In this document: positions 26,502 through 38,941 of the stretch, piece by piece
How positions within the stretch are numbered: the stretch's first letter is position 1
How the letters are laid out: the number at the start of each line of letters is the position of its first letter
Assembly (NCBI RefSeq): GCF_035582795.1
Contig: NW_027445436.1
Location: 7,872,770 to 7,936,769, forward strand
Direction of reading: 5' to 3'
DNA length: 64,000 nt
Source: Mycteria americana
Lineage: Eukaryota > Chordata > Aves > Ciconiiformes > Ciconiidae
Notes under the pieces: generated by a model
Database searches by the model: none
What the model was told of the DNA's origin: nothing
Seen by the model: only the letters and a program-made list of their open reading frames with translations
Made by a program: the position numbers and the translations under genes

Positions 26502-28373
26502 ATGTCTGCATCTAACATTGCAGCAAGAGTGGAAACTTGGCTTTCATCTATATGGCATGTTGAAGTTCCTTTGATATGGCTGGAAGCCTGTATTAATTGT
26601 ATCTGTAAAAAAAAAAATAGCAGTAGTAACTTAAGTCAAGCTAAGATTAACAGACAGATATTTGAGCAATGGCTTCTTAACAGATCTAAGAGATTTGGAA
26701 TATCCCATTTTGCCTGATTGCATTTTAGATGCTCCCAAAAGAGAGTTGTCTGGCTTCTACTCCATACAGATTGATTCACTGGTTGATGTTAGCCAACCAG
26801 CATGTTCACAGTTGCAGAAGCTCAGAGGAAAAAATACTGTAAATGAAGAAGTAACAGCCAACACTTGAGCATTCCAAGAATCCTGGGAAGCAAAGTGTAC
26901 TCAAATGCTGATGCTGCAACTAACTGATGGGATAGATCAAAATCTGGGTATGGAATATCAACCAGTCCATGTTCTCCATAGTAATCTTCCTCCTGGAACA
27001 AAAAACACTGTACAGGGGAATATTGCATGTTGTCTTGGAGTCCTTCTTCTTAAACCAGAAAATGTGAAATTCTTGGTGAATTGGATGAAGTGGAGGTTCT
27101 TATAGTGGAGTATACTCAAGAAAAAGTCCTTGCTAGATTAATTGGGGAAGCTGAGAACCTTAATCCTGTTGGACAAACTGATCATGAACAAATTGTTCCA
27201 AGGTCTGTAGATGAATTAGGACAAACTCTAGGCCCTTCAAATGAAGATCTTTTAGCTAGTCTTGATGAAAATAATGATTTTGCTTTAAATAATGTAACAT
27301 CTTCAGAAAGCGGATACTGCAGTAGAAGTGACAATTTTAGTACAGCCTTGGGTTCGCTCACTGCACATGATGAAAATGTTTTGTAACAAAAATTTGGAAA
27401 TCCTTTGCCTCATTCAGATGAACAAATTTCACCTCCTGTGGAATGTTGATGGCTTTTTAAATTACTTTCCTTTGGAAGATGACTTTCTTCTGGAAGAAGA
27501 GATCCAAAGAGAGCTGGAAGAAGTGCTGTCAGTGGTCATGAAGAGAAACATAGATTTAATTACTGAGAGGCTTCTACATACATCTAGAAGTTCATGTGAT
27601 TCATCTTTAAATGGCACTTATGAAAAAGATTATGTACATGAGAGAAGCCTGTAAAAGCTACCAGCAAGCAAGACTTCTGAAAGAACAATATCCACTGGAG
27701 ATGAAAATAGTACAAGTAACTTTTCACAGCATAATAGTGTACATCAGACTTACAGTTCTGCAGATTTCTCTTTGGAAAATACTACCACAGAAAGGTGGAA
27801 TGATATATACCTAGTTGAGAGCGGACATAAATTCCAGCACACTTCTGACAGCAGGCTGCTAACAATGAACCAGTATGTTTTTCAAAAACATCCAAAAGCA
27901 GATCAGCCAGAGAATGATATGTAATCCTTTCCTTGTAGAGCAGTAGAGGCACGTGATCTTGATTTAGTTTCTCCACCTTTCACCTATATTTCTGTTCTCC
28001 TTGCAAAAAAGCCAATTCTGAAAGTTAGATGTTTTATTGTAACTCTTAATGGAAACCTCACAAACAGCAATGGGTCCAGGGGTATAAAGACAAAAATTTC
28101 TGATGGTTCAGCTTATCTCGAAGTAGATTTTGCTGATTATATTCTAACAAGTTTGATTGGATTTTCAGTGCCTGAAATGAATATGTTGGAAAAAGATCCT
28201 ATTTCACATCCAAAGCTTAAGGATGGTTTAGAGAAATGTCAAAGATGACTGATAGATCTCTGTTTGATGACTATAGAGTTTAATCCTTTTTTCAGTCTAA
28301 AGCCACTATATTAATTCTACAGGATGTGGATGCAAGGCATCTAGAACAATTGAAGAAGTTTTTGAATAAATAA
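26502..28373 (+). pseudogene. RMI1: RMI1 pseudogene, full length, many lesions
   Basis: RMI1 is the OB-fold scaffold of the BLM-TOP3A-RMI dissolvasome that resolves double Holliday junctions. From ATG 26502 the text follows the family ([61 protein letters not shown], final LNK stop at 28371). The frame breaks repeatedly. One extra A near 26678 ([11 protein letters not shown]). TGA at 26866-26868. One missing G near 27076 (KFL|GELDEV). TAA at 27384-27386. A shift with TGA near 27444-27449. TAA at 27652-27654. TGA at 28246-28248 where Asp is expected (QR-stop-LIDL). More shifts follow toward the end. Overall length, 1.87 kb, equals a normal RMI1 coding sequence, so only point changes and tiny indels have accumulated. 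It sits head-to-head with HNRNPK, hence the syntenic copy, not a retrocopy. Confidence 0.93.
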
Positions 28374-29762
28374 TGTGCGCAAACTTGTAGATTATATATT
28401 AGGAAATGTTTACATCAAGATTTCCCCTGAAGGACTGTTGAAAATTTAATTTTCAAGTTAAGTGGTATGCCTTTTCTCTCTCAGGAACAATAGTGGAAAA
28501 GTGAGAGCAGGAGATGTCTTAGCAGGTAGGAATTTACTAGTTTGTTTCTTATGGTAACAATATTGAAATAAATTAAGCAAAAAAAGTTCAAATTTTAAAA
28601 TATTCATGTATTGCTTCCCTTCTGCAAAATCCTCTATCTTCTTGACTGGTGATCTGGGATAGCAGACTGTCAGGAAATGGATAATAAAGAACAAATCAGC
28701 TCATTCTTACACTTTTTTTAAAGGATGACTGTTTACCTGATTAAACAAAGAATCATTGTTTAGATGCAGTCACTTCCAATAATGCCAACTTGAAAACTCA
28801 AATATGTATTCAGTGTGCAAGAACCTAAAGTGTAGAGAAATGAAAGATTATCTTCTAAATATTCAGGTGAGGAAAAAAAGTGTATACATAGCTTTTAATC
28901 CCATTTATGTACTTATTTAAAACACCAAAACCAACCCCTCCAAATGTTTCTAACATCACTTACTAACAGAAAAGAATGATTGTGACGTACAGGGAATCTA
29001 TTTTTTGGCACATTAATCATTACTAATTGTTTTGAACCCACAGCCAACCTTATTCATTAGCTCTTAATGTTTACTAGTCTAACCTTTTCACAATGTAGTC
29101 AAATACTTGTTGTGTTCCAAATATGTTGTACATGTATACTTACGTTGGCCTTAAGTTTGAATTTTTTTAATTTCTGCTTTTAGAATGTATTTTAAAAGAA
29201 ACAAGCCTAACAAAGTATAAATGAAAACGTTTTGGTGGAAGCTCTTTAGTCACTTTCAAAGGATAATATACACCTTACTGTGTGTATAGAGTTTCAGAAA
29301 TGGTTTGCTTGCTTTTTGTTCTTTCCTTTCCTTGATTTTTTTTTTTTTTAAAAGAATGTAAAATTGGTAGTTAGAAGAGGAGGGTTTTTTGGATTGGACT
29401 GTCAATATCTTCTTTGGTAGCCTTTTCTTCCTCCAAATAATAGCTGTTAGACCATGGGAAACTGCTCTAAGAGACTGTCATTATTGCCCTCCCGCCGCCA
29501 ATAATTAAGAGGCATCATTTGAGACTCCAAGAGACCTAAAGAAAACTAGAGATCATTTGTTAAGTAAGGTAAAAATGGAGGGAGGTAGAAGAGGGGAAAG
29601 CTTTGTAAAACATGAGCCTTTTTAGGCTTTATTTCATACAGGAAATAAATGTATGAATTCCTGGGTCCCTTCCCTTCCTCTCCTCCCTTTTCTCTCTCAA
29701 AAGAAAACTTGAGCAAACCATGACCCTGCAAGTCATCATTGGGTTCTTATTTTCTGAGAGGC
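28374..29762. other. Intergenic DNA after RMI1 pseudogene
   Basis: AT-rich, no coding pattern or recognised repeat apart from short homopolymers (poly(T) near 29338). Includes the former RMI1 3' UTR. Confidence 0.5.
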
Positions 29763-30280
29763 TGTATTGGGTCTGGCTGGGATGGAGTTAACTTTCTTCA
29801 TAGTGCTGTGCTTTGTATTGGTAGCTAGAATGGTGCTGATAACACACCAGTGTTTTGGCTACTGCTGAGCAGTGCTCCCACAGCATCAAGGCTATCTCTC
29901 CAACACCCCTGCCCCCAAAGGCTGGTAGACTGGGGGTGGGCAAGAGATTGGGAGGGGACAGAGCCAGGACAGCTGACCCAAACTGACTAAAGGGATATTC
30001 CATACCATATGATGTCATGATCAGCAATAAAAGCTAAAAGTCTTCTGAAGGAACTGATATGTGTACTGAGGCCCTACTTCCCAGGAAGTGGCTGGACATT
30101 GCCTGTTGATGGGAAGTAGAGAATAAATCTTTTTTGTTTCCTTTGCTTTTCTTTATTAAACTGCCTTTATCTTGACTCATGAGTTTTTAATCTTATTTTC
30201 TCCCCCTGTCCAGAAGAAGAAGGGGAGTGAGAGAGTGGCTTGGTGGGCACCTGGTGGCCAGCCAAGGTTAACCCACCACA
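29763..30280 (+). mobile_element. Solo LTR, family B, TSD GAGGC
   Basis: A 518-bp LTR starting TGTATTGGGTCTGGC and ending AACCCACCACA. It is flanked by a perfect 5-bp duplication GAGGC (29758-29762 and 30281-30285). There is no internal region on either side, so it is a solo LTR left by LTR-LTR recombination. Related copies are at 36399 (minus) and 56023 (plus). Confidence 0.9.
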
Positions 30281-30420
30281 GAGGCTGTTGGAGATTGTGC
30301 ATGATTTAGAACTGTAACAGAAAAAGCTTTTGTCTGGTGAGAGGTTTGATTTCCTTAGACTTGCTTCCATGTGACTGGACAACCAGCAAGGTTTAATATT
30401 CTTCAGTTATTAGCTACAGA

Positions 30421-32060
30421 ATAGAATATTTCAGTTGGAAGGGACCTACAACAACCATCTAGTCCAACTGCCTGACCACTTCAGGGCTGACCAAAAGTCA
30501 AAGCATGTTATTAAGGGCATTGTCCAAATGCCTCTTAAACACGGACAGGCATGGGGCATCAACCACCTCTCTAGGAAGCCTGTTCCAGTGTTTGACCACC
30601 CTCGGTAAAGAAATGTTTCCTAACGTCCAGTCTGAACCTCCCCTGATGCAGCTTTGAACCATTCCCATGCGTCCTGTCACTGGATACCAGGGAGAAGCTC
30701 AGCACCTCCCTCTCCACTTTGCCTCCTCAGGAAGCTGTAGAGAGCAATGAGGTCACCCCTCAGCCTCCTTTTCTCCAAACTAGACAAGCCCAGAGTCCTT
30801 AGCTGCTCCTCATAGGACATGCCCTCCAGCCCTTCCACCAGCCTTGTTGCCCTCCTCTGGACACATTCAAGTACCTTAACATCCTTCTTAAATGGTGGGG
30901 CCCAGAACTGCACACAGTACTCAAGGTGAGGCTGCACCAATGCTAAATACAGCGGGATAATCACCTCTTTTGACCAGCTGGTTATACTGTGTTTGATGCA
31001 CCCCAGGATGCTGTTTGCCCTCTTGGCTGCCAGGGCACACTGCTGACTCCTGTTGAGCCTGCTGTCAACCAGCACCCCCAGATCCCTTTCTGCAGGGCTG
31101 CTCCCCAGCCACTCCTCTCCCAATCTATACTTGTGCCCAGCCTTACTCCGTCCCAGGTGCAGAACCCGGCATTTGGTCTTGTTAAATTTCATGCCATTGA
31201 TGATTGCCCAATGCTCCAATCTATCTAGATTGGATAAGGCAAGGCCTCTTGTCCCTCAGGAGAGTCACCAGCACCTCCCAGTTTAGTATCCTCAGCAAAC
31301 TTGCTAATGGTGCATTCAACTCCTGCATCCAGATCGTTGATAAAACTATTGAACAGAACTGGCCCTAGAATTGAGCCCTGAGGAACACTGCTGGTGACCG
31401 GTCACCAGCCAGATGTAGCCCCATTCACTACAACCCTTTGAGGCCTGCCATTCAGCCAGGTCTTCACCCAGCGCACCATGTACCTGCTCATCCCACAGTT
31501 GGATAACTTGTCCAGAAGGATGCTGTGAGGGACAGTATCAAAAGCCTTCCTAAAATCCAGGAAAAACTACATCCACCACCTTCCCTTCATCTGCTAGGTG
31601 GGTGACCTTATCATAGAAGGATATTAAATTAGTTAAACAGGACCTTCCCTTTGTGCACCCATGCTGACTGTGCCTGATGACTGCATTGTCCTTTAAATGC
31701 CTTTCAATAGCACCCAGTATGATCTTCTCCATAATTTTTCCAGGTACTGAGGTTAGGCTAACAGGTCTGTAGTTTCCTGGGTCTTCCCTCATGACCTTCT
31801 TGTAAATTGGAATAACATTGGCTAGCTTCCAGTCAGCAGGGATCTCCCCAGACTCCCAAGACCTTTGGTGGGGGTCCTGCTCATCAAGAGGGGTCCTGCT
31901 GTAACATCCGCTAGCTCCTTCAGTACTCTGGGATGAATCCGTTCAGGCCCCATGGACTTATGAACGTTCAACTGATACAGCTTACAGTCCCTTACAATTT
32001 CAGTGTCCACAAATGGAAAATCACTGTTCCCGCACTCATGGTCTGCCAACCCAGAGGACT
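30421..32060 (-). mobile_element. CR1 LINE 3' part, antisense
   Basis: A 5'-truncated CR1 on the minus strand. A reverse transcriptase segment lies near 31550-32049 (KSMGPERIHPRVLKELADV, DPGNYRPVSLTSVPGKIMEK, SQHGCTKGRSCLTNLISF). A long C-terminal ORF2 block follows at 30677-31219 ([42 protein letters not shown]). The 3' end is at 30421. Frame breaks occur between the segments. This is the best preserved CR1 protein in the window. Confidence 0.93.
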
Positions 32061-33520
32061 GGGCACCCCAAGGTCTGTGCGTATTATTAAAGACTTAGTA
32101 TTAAATGTATTCGCTCTCAAATTGTAGAATAAGTCAGTGGCTAGACCAAAGATGTGGTAGGATTCCAAATAAACTAGGCTGGCCAAACCAGCTTGAGGAT
32201 TAGCCTAATCCTTCCAGATACCAATTAGGCCACAGTGATACATGTGTTTATAACCCAGCAACTTCTTTCTTGTTGAATGAAGGTAGCGTCCTAAGGAAGC
32301 AACAGCTAGTTGTAATAATATCATCTTAAAGTACCAGTTAGGAATATTAAAGGATAAAGGATTTCCTCAAGGGTGTGCTGTATTGGTCCAGTCTAGGACC
32401 ATTACTCTGATTTCACACTAAAAAAAATATACTATTTCAGGTCATATCAGAAGGAGACTTTTCTCAGAAGTTGAGTATGGAGCACTATTAGAATATTAAA
32501 TATAACATTTGGAATGAAATATAAACCCCTATTTCTTAATATCTTTTGTGTGGGAATTTTTATTGTACCCCTTGAGGTGAGTTAAAAACACATTTGTGCT
32601 TAAATATAAAGAACAAAATTTATGAACACTGCATTGGACAGAGTCCTACCACCATAAGCGGTTCTACAAGGAGTCTGCAAAGATGCATCACAAGCTGATT
32701 CCTTATATACACTTGCACCAGCACCAATCCCATGAGCGGTTGCATGAGGTGCCTCAGTCAGGCCTTGGATCCATCCCCCAGCCCAGCTCTGCTGCCCAAA
32801 GGTGGCCCCTGAGTGCTTGCATTCCAGGATGGCTACAAGACAATGCTGTGGTTGTTTCTTATCTCATCACCAGGGGAAACTTCATTCCCTTACAGGGAGT
32901 TGTTCTGTCTCTGGCATTCCTGCTTCCAGCCAGTTCAACCCCTTCTGCAGTTGGGCCTTCTTGCCCTCCATGCCAAATAATTCCTTGGTCACAAATTACC
33001 ACTGCTGAGCAGTTACAATTTGAATTTCCCCTTCACTTGCTATAATAATCTCAAGCATTTCTGTTTAGAATAAAATTTTTATAACTTTAAGCTTTTCTTT
33101 GTAGGTAGAGTGATTTACAGTACAGTGTTTTTGAGTTATCTGGTGTCAAGCAAACTTAAATGTTAAGCTAAAAAACCTGGGAGGAAAGGGCAAAAAGGAC
33201 TTTAAAAAGTAAATACTACTTCTCATTTCTAATCCAATTCTATTCATTATCGTCCTAGAAGGACGGTGAAGTCCTAGAAGTGCTAGGAATAATGGCAGCA
33301 AACTGAAGATTAAGGGCAGCCTGACTTTGCAACTCTTTTTTAATCCAACATAAGAGGTAGAAGTTTCCTACAACTCTGCTTCTCATATAAATGTATGTGT
33401 AGCAGACTTTTGTACCAGTGTGTCACTTTTTAATCTTTTGTCCTTGAGGAATTTTTCCCTGTTCACATCGTGTTTTCTAACAGGGCAAATTGCAATGTGT
33501 TTCTGTCAGAATCTGACCTG
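32061..33520. other. Intergenic DNA, one unidentified GC-richer block
   Basis: Mostly AT-rich. A GC-richer block at about 32640-33010 contains an open frame on plus, but its text resembles no protein I know and has no splice context. It may be a fragment of an old LTR element. Confidence 0.4.
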
Positions 33521-34460
33521 TTTCTGCTTAGCCTTCTCTTATGGCTGAACAAACTCGGTTCTTTCATCCTCTCCACAGAGTGACATATGCTCCAGTCCCA
33601 TGACCACCTTGGCAGCCATCTGCTGGACCTGCTCCACTATGTCAGTGGCTTTCTTGTAGTAGGGAGCCCAAAATGGGACACAGTACTCCACATGCAGTCT
33701 CACAAGTGCTGAATACAGAAGAAGGATCACTTTCCTGGACCTGCCTGATACTCTCTAATAGAGCCTGGTATGTGGTTGGTCATCTTCATTGCAAGAGCAT
33801 GCTGCTGACTCATGTTCAACTTGTTGTCCACCGGGGCACACAGGTTTTATTCTGTAAAGTTGCCTTCTAACTAGTCGGCCCCCAGCCTACATTGTTGCAT
33901 AGAGTTATTTGTGCCCAGATGAAGAAATTTGCATTTGCCTTTGCTGAACTTAATGAGGTTTCTATCAGACTATTTCTCCAGCCTGCTGAGGTCTCTGCTC
34001 TCTGGTATATTGACTATTTCTCCCCCCCCCCCCCCCCCCCGTTTGGTAGTTTCTCCCCTGCTTTCCCCTTATCCACACAGTCAGTAATCTCTTTGTAGAA
34101 GGTAATCAGATTGGTCAGGCATGACTTGCGCTTGGTAAACCCCTATTGGCTGTTCTTCCCAATCACCACCTTCTCCTTCATGTGCCTGGATAGGGCTTCA
34201 AGGAGGATTTGCTCTAACCTTTGCAGGGACTGAGGTCAGGCTGCCCAGTCTGTAATTCCCTGGATCCTCCTCCTTGTCCTCCTTGAAGATGGGTGTGACA
34301 TTTGCTTTTTTCCAGTCATCAGGAACACCTCCCCGATTGCCATGACCTTTCCAATATGATAGAGAGTGGCCCTGCAATGACATCAGCCAGCTCCCTTCAG
34401 TACTCTCAGCTGCATCCTGTCTGGTCCCATGAAGCTGTATATGTCTGTTGGGTTAAATAC
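33521..34460 (-). mobile_element. Older CR1 fragment, antisense, with poly(C) tract
   Basis: Decayed CR1 ORF2 on the minus strand ([20 protein letters not shown] at 33539-33730, NVTPIFKEDKEEDPGNYRLG at about 34198-34383). It is more diverged than the copy at 30421. A 19-nt poly(C) run at 34022-34040 interrupts it. Confidence 0.85.
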
Positions 34461-36398
34461 TCCCTAACTGTATTTTTCCCCACAGTAGGTAGTACTACAT
34501 TTCCACAGACTCTATTAGTAGGCTTGGGGAAATGGGGGGCCAGAAAGGTTACTATTAAACCACAAATCTGGCATTTATTGTAAAGAAAAACATACTTAGC
34601 AGCCCCAGGACTGCTGGCTTCCTAAACACATGCTTAGATAATTTCCCCCCTGGTATCACCTATTAGTGTAGTTGCCCTCATATAGTTTCTACAAACTAGA
34701 AAATACAGTGCTATTAAATAGAAAGTGTAATTAAAGATCCACTTGTAATTTAAAACATTTAAAAAAAATCATTCAATAGATACATTTCATGAAAACGTGT
34801 TATTGTCTGGATCCTTTTACTTACAGATTGAGGATTTCCTCTTGAGTACAAAAATTGATGAGAAATACCTTTGAGCTGACATACCTAAACTGACATACTG
34901 CATAAAGCATATGTGCAGCAAGTGCCTAAATAAAATAAATGTTATATCTCTTTAAAATGTATGTTAAAATACACAAAAACACTGACAGAGATTTTACCTT
35001 TTATTTCACAAGTTACTAAGAACACACATGTGGTCAGATACGAAGTTCAACAGACAGGCATCAGGTTTTTAAATAATGTAATGTGGTCACATTTGGTAGC
35101 ATAGGCAAAACCAGAATAGGAGAAAAGCAAATGTCTTACCTACAGGGTCTGTTGCTTATCATAAAAGGAAATGAGATTGATACTAACCTTGTAGAACATA
35201 GGCTATCATCTTATTTAATCTAAAATAATAAAGACCAATGTAAAATAATCCTCAGTATCTCTAGCAAAATACTAAATCTACTGTCTCTAGTACTGGTAGG
35301 TGACTAAGCATGAAGCAGAAAAAATTCTGGATTTTCTTATGTCAGGTGATACCAGTTAGGCTATTATTTCTTTCCCAATTGTATTTAAAACTCCTGATTC
35401 AGTTATATTTCTTCCATTTCTGCTATTTGAAAAACAGAACTGGGAATTAGTTTGATCTAATAATATCTTAGTAGTGGCTTTTATGAAGTTAATAATCAGT
35501 AAATTAGGCCCTGGGTACACACAGAAAAATTTAAAACTGAAATAATTGTGTACACTCACAGCTAAGTATTAACTATTCATATATAAATATAGTTAATGAG
35601 TTTGCATAGACTGTTGCAAATGTACAAAATGAAACATGGCTATGTATTTATCTCGTTATATATTTTCTATTCTTGTAATAGTAAGTTATTCTTGTGACAT
35701 AGACTGTGATATACTTCAACAGTATACTATGTATTGCTGGAGCTCTTACAAAATTACTGTCTTGTAGACAGGAATAAACTATTATTATTGCCTCTGTTGC
35801 CTATTCTTTGCAGAAGAAAGCTTCCTTAAAAATTTTTTTTCAGCTTCAGATATATGAAAATGTCTGATAAAAAATATTAAGTACTTTCACAACAATGATA
35901 ATCTTAAACTGATTTAAAGGCACATTATTTCTGAAAACTTGTTATTTTGTGAAATTAATATTTTTGAATCTAAAAATCAGATGTTATGTCTTCACTGTAA
36001 TTTACCACTTTAGATCTTCCTGAGAAATATGGTCAGTTTGTTCATATTGTATTCTACCAGGTATTTCAAAATTCAAGAGAGATGTTTTGTGATGGAAGTA
36101 AGCAAACCAAATTTTTATCATGATGGAGACATTCTAATGAGTTGCCAGCTAAAATTTTGTGTTAGTCTGATGTTGGGAAATTGTACATTTCTATTCCTGA
36201 CTTCACTTTTGGAGCATAAGAGATTGTTAGAGGGGGAGGATTTATGAGTGGAAAAGGAAGGTGTGATTGGTGAGAATGTATCTTAAAAAAGTATCTTAAA
36301 AGAAGGGTGTTTTAACAGGATATTTCTTTACTTAAATGAAAAAAAAAAAAGCAAAAGATTAAGTAAAGCAACATTAAAAGAACATTGTCTTAAGCATT
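34461..36398. other. AT-rich intergenic DNA
   Basis: No gene or recognisable repeat seen. Confidence 0.5.
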
Positions 36399-36945
36399 TG
36401 TGGTGGGTTGACCCCTGCCAGCAGCCAAGCACCCACATAGCTGCTCACTTCTCCCCACCCAGCATGATGGGGGAGAAAATAGGAAGAGCAAAAGCAAGAA
36501 AAACTTGTAGGTCAAGTTAAAGACAGTTTCATAAGTGAAGGAAAGAGAAAAAAAAACAAGTGATGCAAAGGGAATCACTCACCACCTCCCACAAGCAGAC
36601 TGATGCCCAGCCAGTCTTCAAGCAGCGGCCCCCTTGAAAGCCAACCCCCCTTCTTCTTCCTCTGCCTCCAGTTTTTATTGCTGAGCATGACGTTATGTGG
36701 TATGGAATATCCCTTTGGCCAGTTTGGGTCGGCTGTTCTGGTTGCATCCCCTCCCAATCTCTTGCCCACCCCTATCTACTCGCTGGAGGGGCAGAGTGAG
36801 AAACAGCCTTGATGCTGTGCAAGCACTGTTCAGCAGTAGTCAAAACATTGGTGTGTTATCAACAATTTTAGCCACAAATGCAAAGCACAGCACCATACCA
36901 GCTGCTATGAAGAAAGTTAATTCCATCCCAGCCAGACCCAGTACA
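36399..36945 (-). mobile_element. Solo LTR, family B, antisense, TSD GCATT
   Basis: A 547-bp LTR from TGTGGTGGGTTGACC to GCCAGACCCAGTACA, the reverse complement of family B termini. Perfect 5-bp duplication GCATT at 36394-36398 and 36946-36950. No internal sequence. Confidence 0.9.
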
Positions 36946-38340
36946 GCATTCTTTTCTGATTTTAATTTATTTTTTTTAAATAGAAAAATATATTTAAACT
37001 AAGGTTGCTGTTCTAGGCAAGGAAATATTGTTCTTTACAAATACAGCATATCTGTGTTGCATTAGTAGTGTCCACAGATTAATCAGTAGCAAAATTTTTA
37101 TTTGGCCTGTTCATAGTAGACCTTCATCTACAGCAAGTACTGCTTAATACTTCCATAGTACTTACAAACTTTGTGTGTCAAAACTTCAGGCTGCTGTGCT
37201 TTTGACAGTAGTATCTCATCTAGCATATTGTTGGAAGCAAAAACTTTCATGTTCATTTTAAGGAAAAAGCCTGTAAAAAAGCCTGTAAAAGCCTGTTCAT
37301 ATGTCTGGGCTAACCTGAGGCCTTTGAGTCACACTAGCTGGATTTGTTTGTTGTTTATGGGGGACAGGTTCAGTGTAACTACATTACTCATGATACAATT
37401 GACACAGACTAACAAAATCTATAGACATTGTGTTAATAATGTATTAGTATCAATATCAATATCATCATCATTAGTATCATCATCAGTATAAAGATGTTTA
37501 AACTGGTATAATTTATGCCAGTTTCCATTTGTGTAATAAGCCCAGTTAATAAAGTAGTGTCCATATTAAAGTAGTAAATCAGTATAGCTATGCCGAGTAT
37601 AGAAAAATAAAGGCAAATCATATCCCTAAATGCCTTAAGATTTAGGTGGAATTTGGCTGACTGAAAAAAAGAAGGGCCTGATCATTTCATGCAATAGTCC
37701 CACATTTCATGCAATAGTCCCACATCCATATAAGTCAGCATTGCCATTGAATGAAGCCATTAGACTTCTCTTGCCCCATTTTCATGCTTGCACACCATCT
37801 TCTTTGTGCTGGGTTAAAAACTATAAAACATCACCATAATGCTGCTAGGTTAAAAACTATCTTTAGTTGCTGCTGCTGGTTTGGCTTTTAGCCTGGATCA
37901 GTTCCCTGAAGTACAAAAGAGGAAATGGTGCAGGGGTGGAAAGAAGTGGGGATGGGGGCAGTGGGGTGTCATGGAGAGGTGCATATGCTCCAGCCATAGA
38001 CACAATTCTGCTGATGGACAGCAACAGGTGTCTTTTGGAACCAGATGGAGGAAGGTAGGATAAAAATATAGGAAGAGGCCAAGTAAAGAACACAAGAGAA
38101 GGAAGCTAAGTTGTTCAGCATTTGAATATAACAATGAAAAAAAGCTATCTGTATCCTCTTTTTTTCTCCCATGAAGGAAGCAATGGCTTTGTCAGAAATA
38201 GTAAAGAATAATAAACAAGGGAGGAGGGGAAAAAAGGGAAATTCTAAAGTTTGGGACACTGAAAAACAATAAGTGATTATAGAAAGCCTGATCCGGCTGC
38301 AAGAGATGCTAAAAAAGAAAATCATATATATTTATATTGA
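36946..38340. other. AT-rich intergenic DNA with small tandem repeats
   Basis: No gene seen. It contains an AAGCCTGTAAAA triplet repeat near 37262-37296, an (ATC)-rich stretch near 37436-37490, and a 20-bp unit (ATTTCATGCAATAGTCCCAC) repeated twice exactly at 37684-37723. Confidence 0.6.
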
Positions 38341-38941
38341 TGTGGTGAGTTGACCTTGGCTGGCCACCAGGTGCCCACCAAGCCACTCTATCACTCACCC
38401 TCCATCAACAGAACACGGGGAGAAAATACAATAGAAAAGCTCGTGGGTCGAAATAAGGAGAGGAAGATCACTCACCAATTACCATCACAGGCAAAACAGA
38501 CTCGACTCGGGGAAATTAATTTAATTTATTGCCAATTAATAACAGAGCAGGATAATGAGAAATAAAAACAAATCTTAAAACACCTTCCCCCCACCCCCAC
38601 CTTCTTCCCAGGCTCAACTTCACTCCCCACTTCTTACCTCCTCCCCCTGAGAGGTGCAGGGGGACGGGGAGTTGGAGTTCTGGTCAGTTCATTACTTGTC
38701 ATCTCTGCCGCTCCTTCCTCCTAACGCTCTTCCCCTGCTCCAGCATGGGGTCCCACCCATGGGACACAGTCCTCCATGAATTTTTCCAATGTGGGTCCTT
38801 CCCACAGGCTGCAGTTCTTCACAAACTGCTCTAGCATAGGTCCTTTCCACAGGGTGCAGTCCTTCAGGAATGGGCTGCTCCAGCGTGGGTCCCCCGTGGG
38901 GTCACAGGTCCTGCCAGAAAACCTGCTCCTGCATGGGCTTA
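38341..38941 (-). mobile_element. Family A LTR, antisense, truncated
   Basis: Starts TGTGGTGAGTTGACC, matching the reverse complement of the family A 3' end at 60253. It continues through the TTGCCAATTAATAAC and GGTCCTGCCAGAAAACCTG blocks and then stops in AT-rich DNA near 38941. The original 5' half of the LTR is missing. No target duplication is visible. Confidence 0.8.

Noticed and set aside
26502-28373. RMI1 breaks as sequencing errors
   Set aside because: Several stops are clean substitutions (for example TGA for an expected Asp codon at 28246), and HNRNPK in the same sequence has no indel in 1.28 kb of coding sequence despite low-complexity stretches. QNG1 shows the same mix of lesions.
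32683-33045. 120-codon open frame on plus
   Set aside because: No recognisable domain, no splice or promoter context; probably part of an old repeat.
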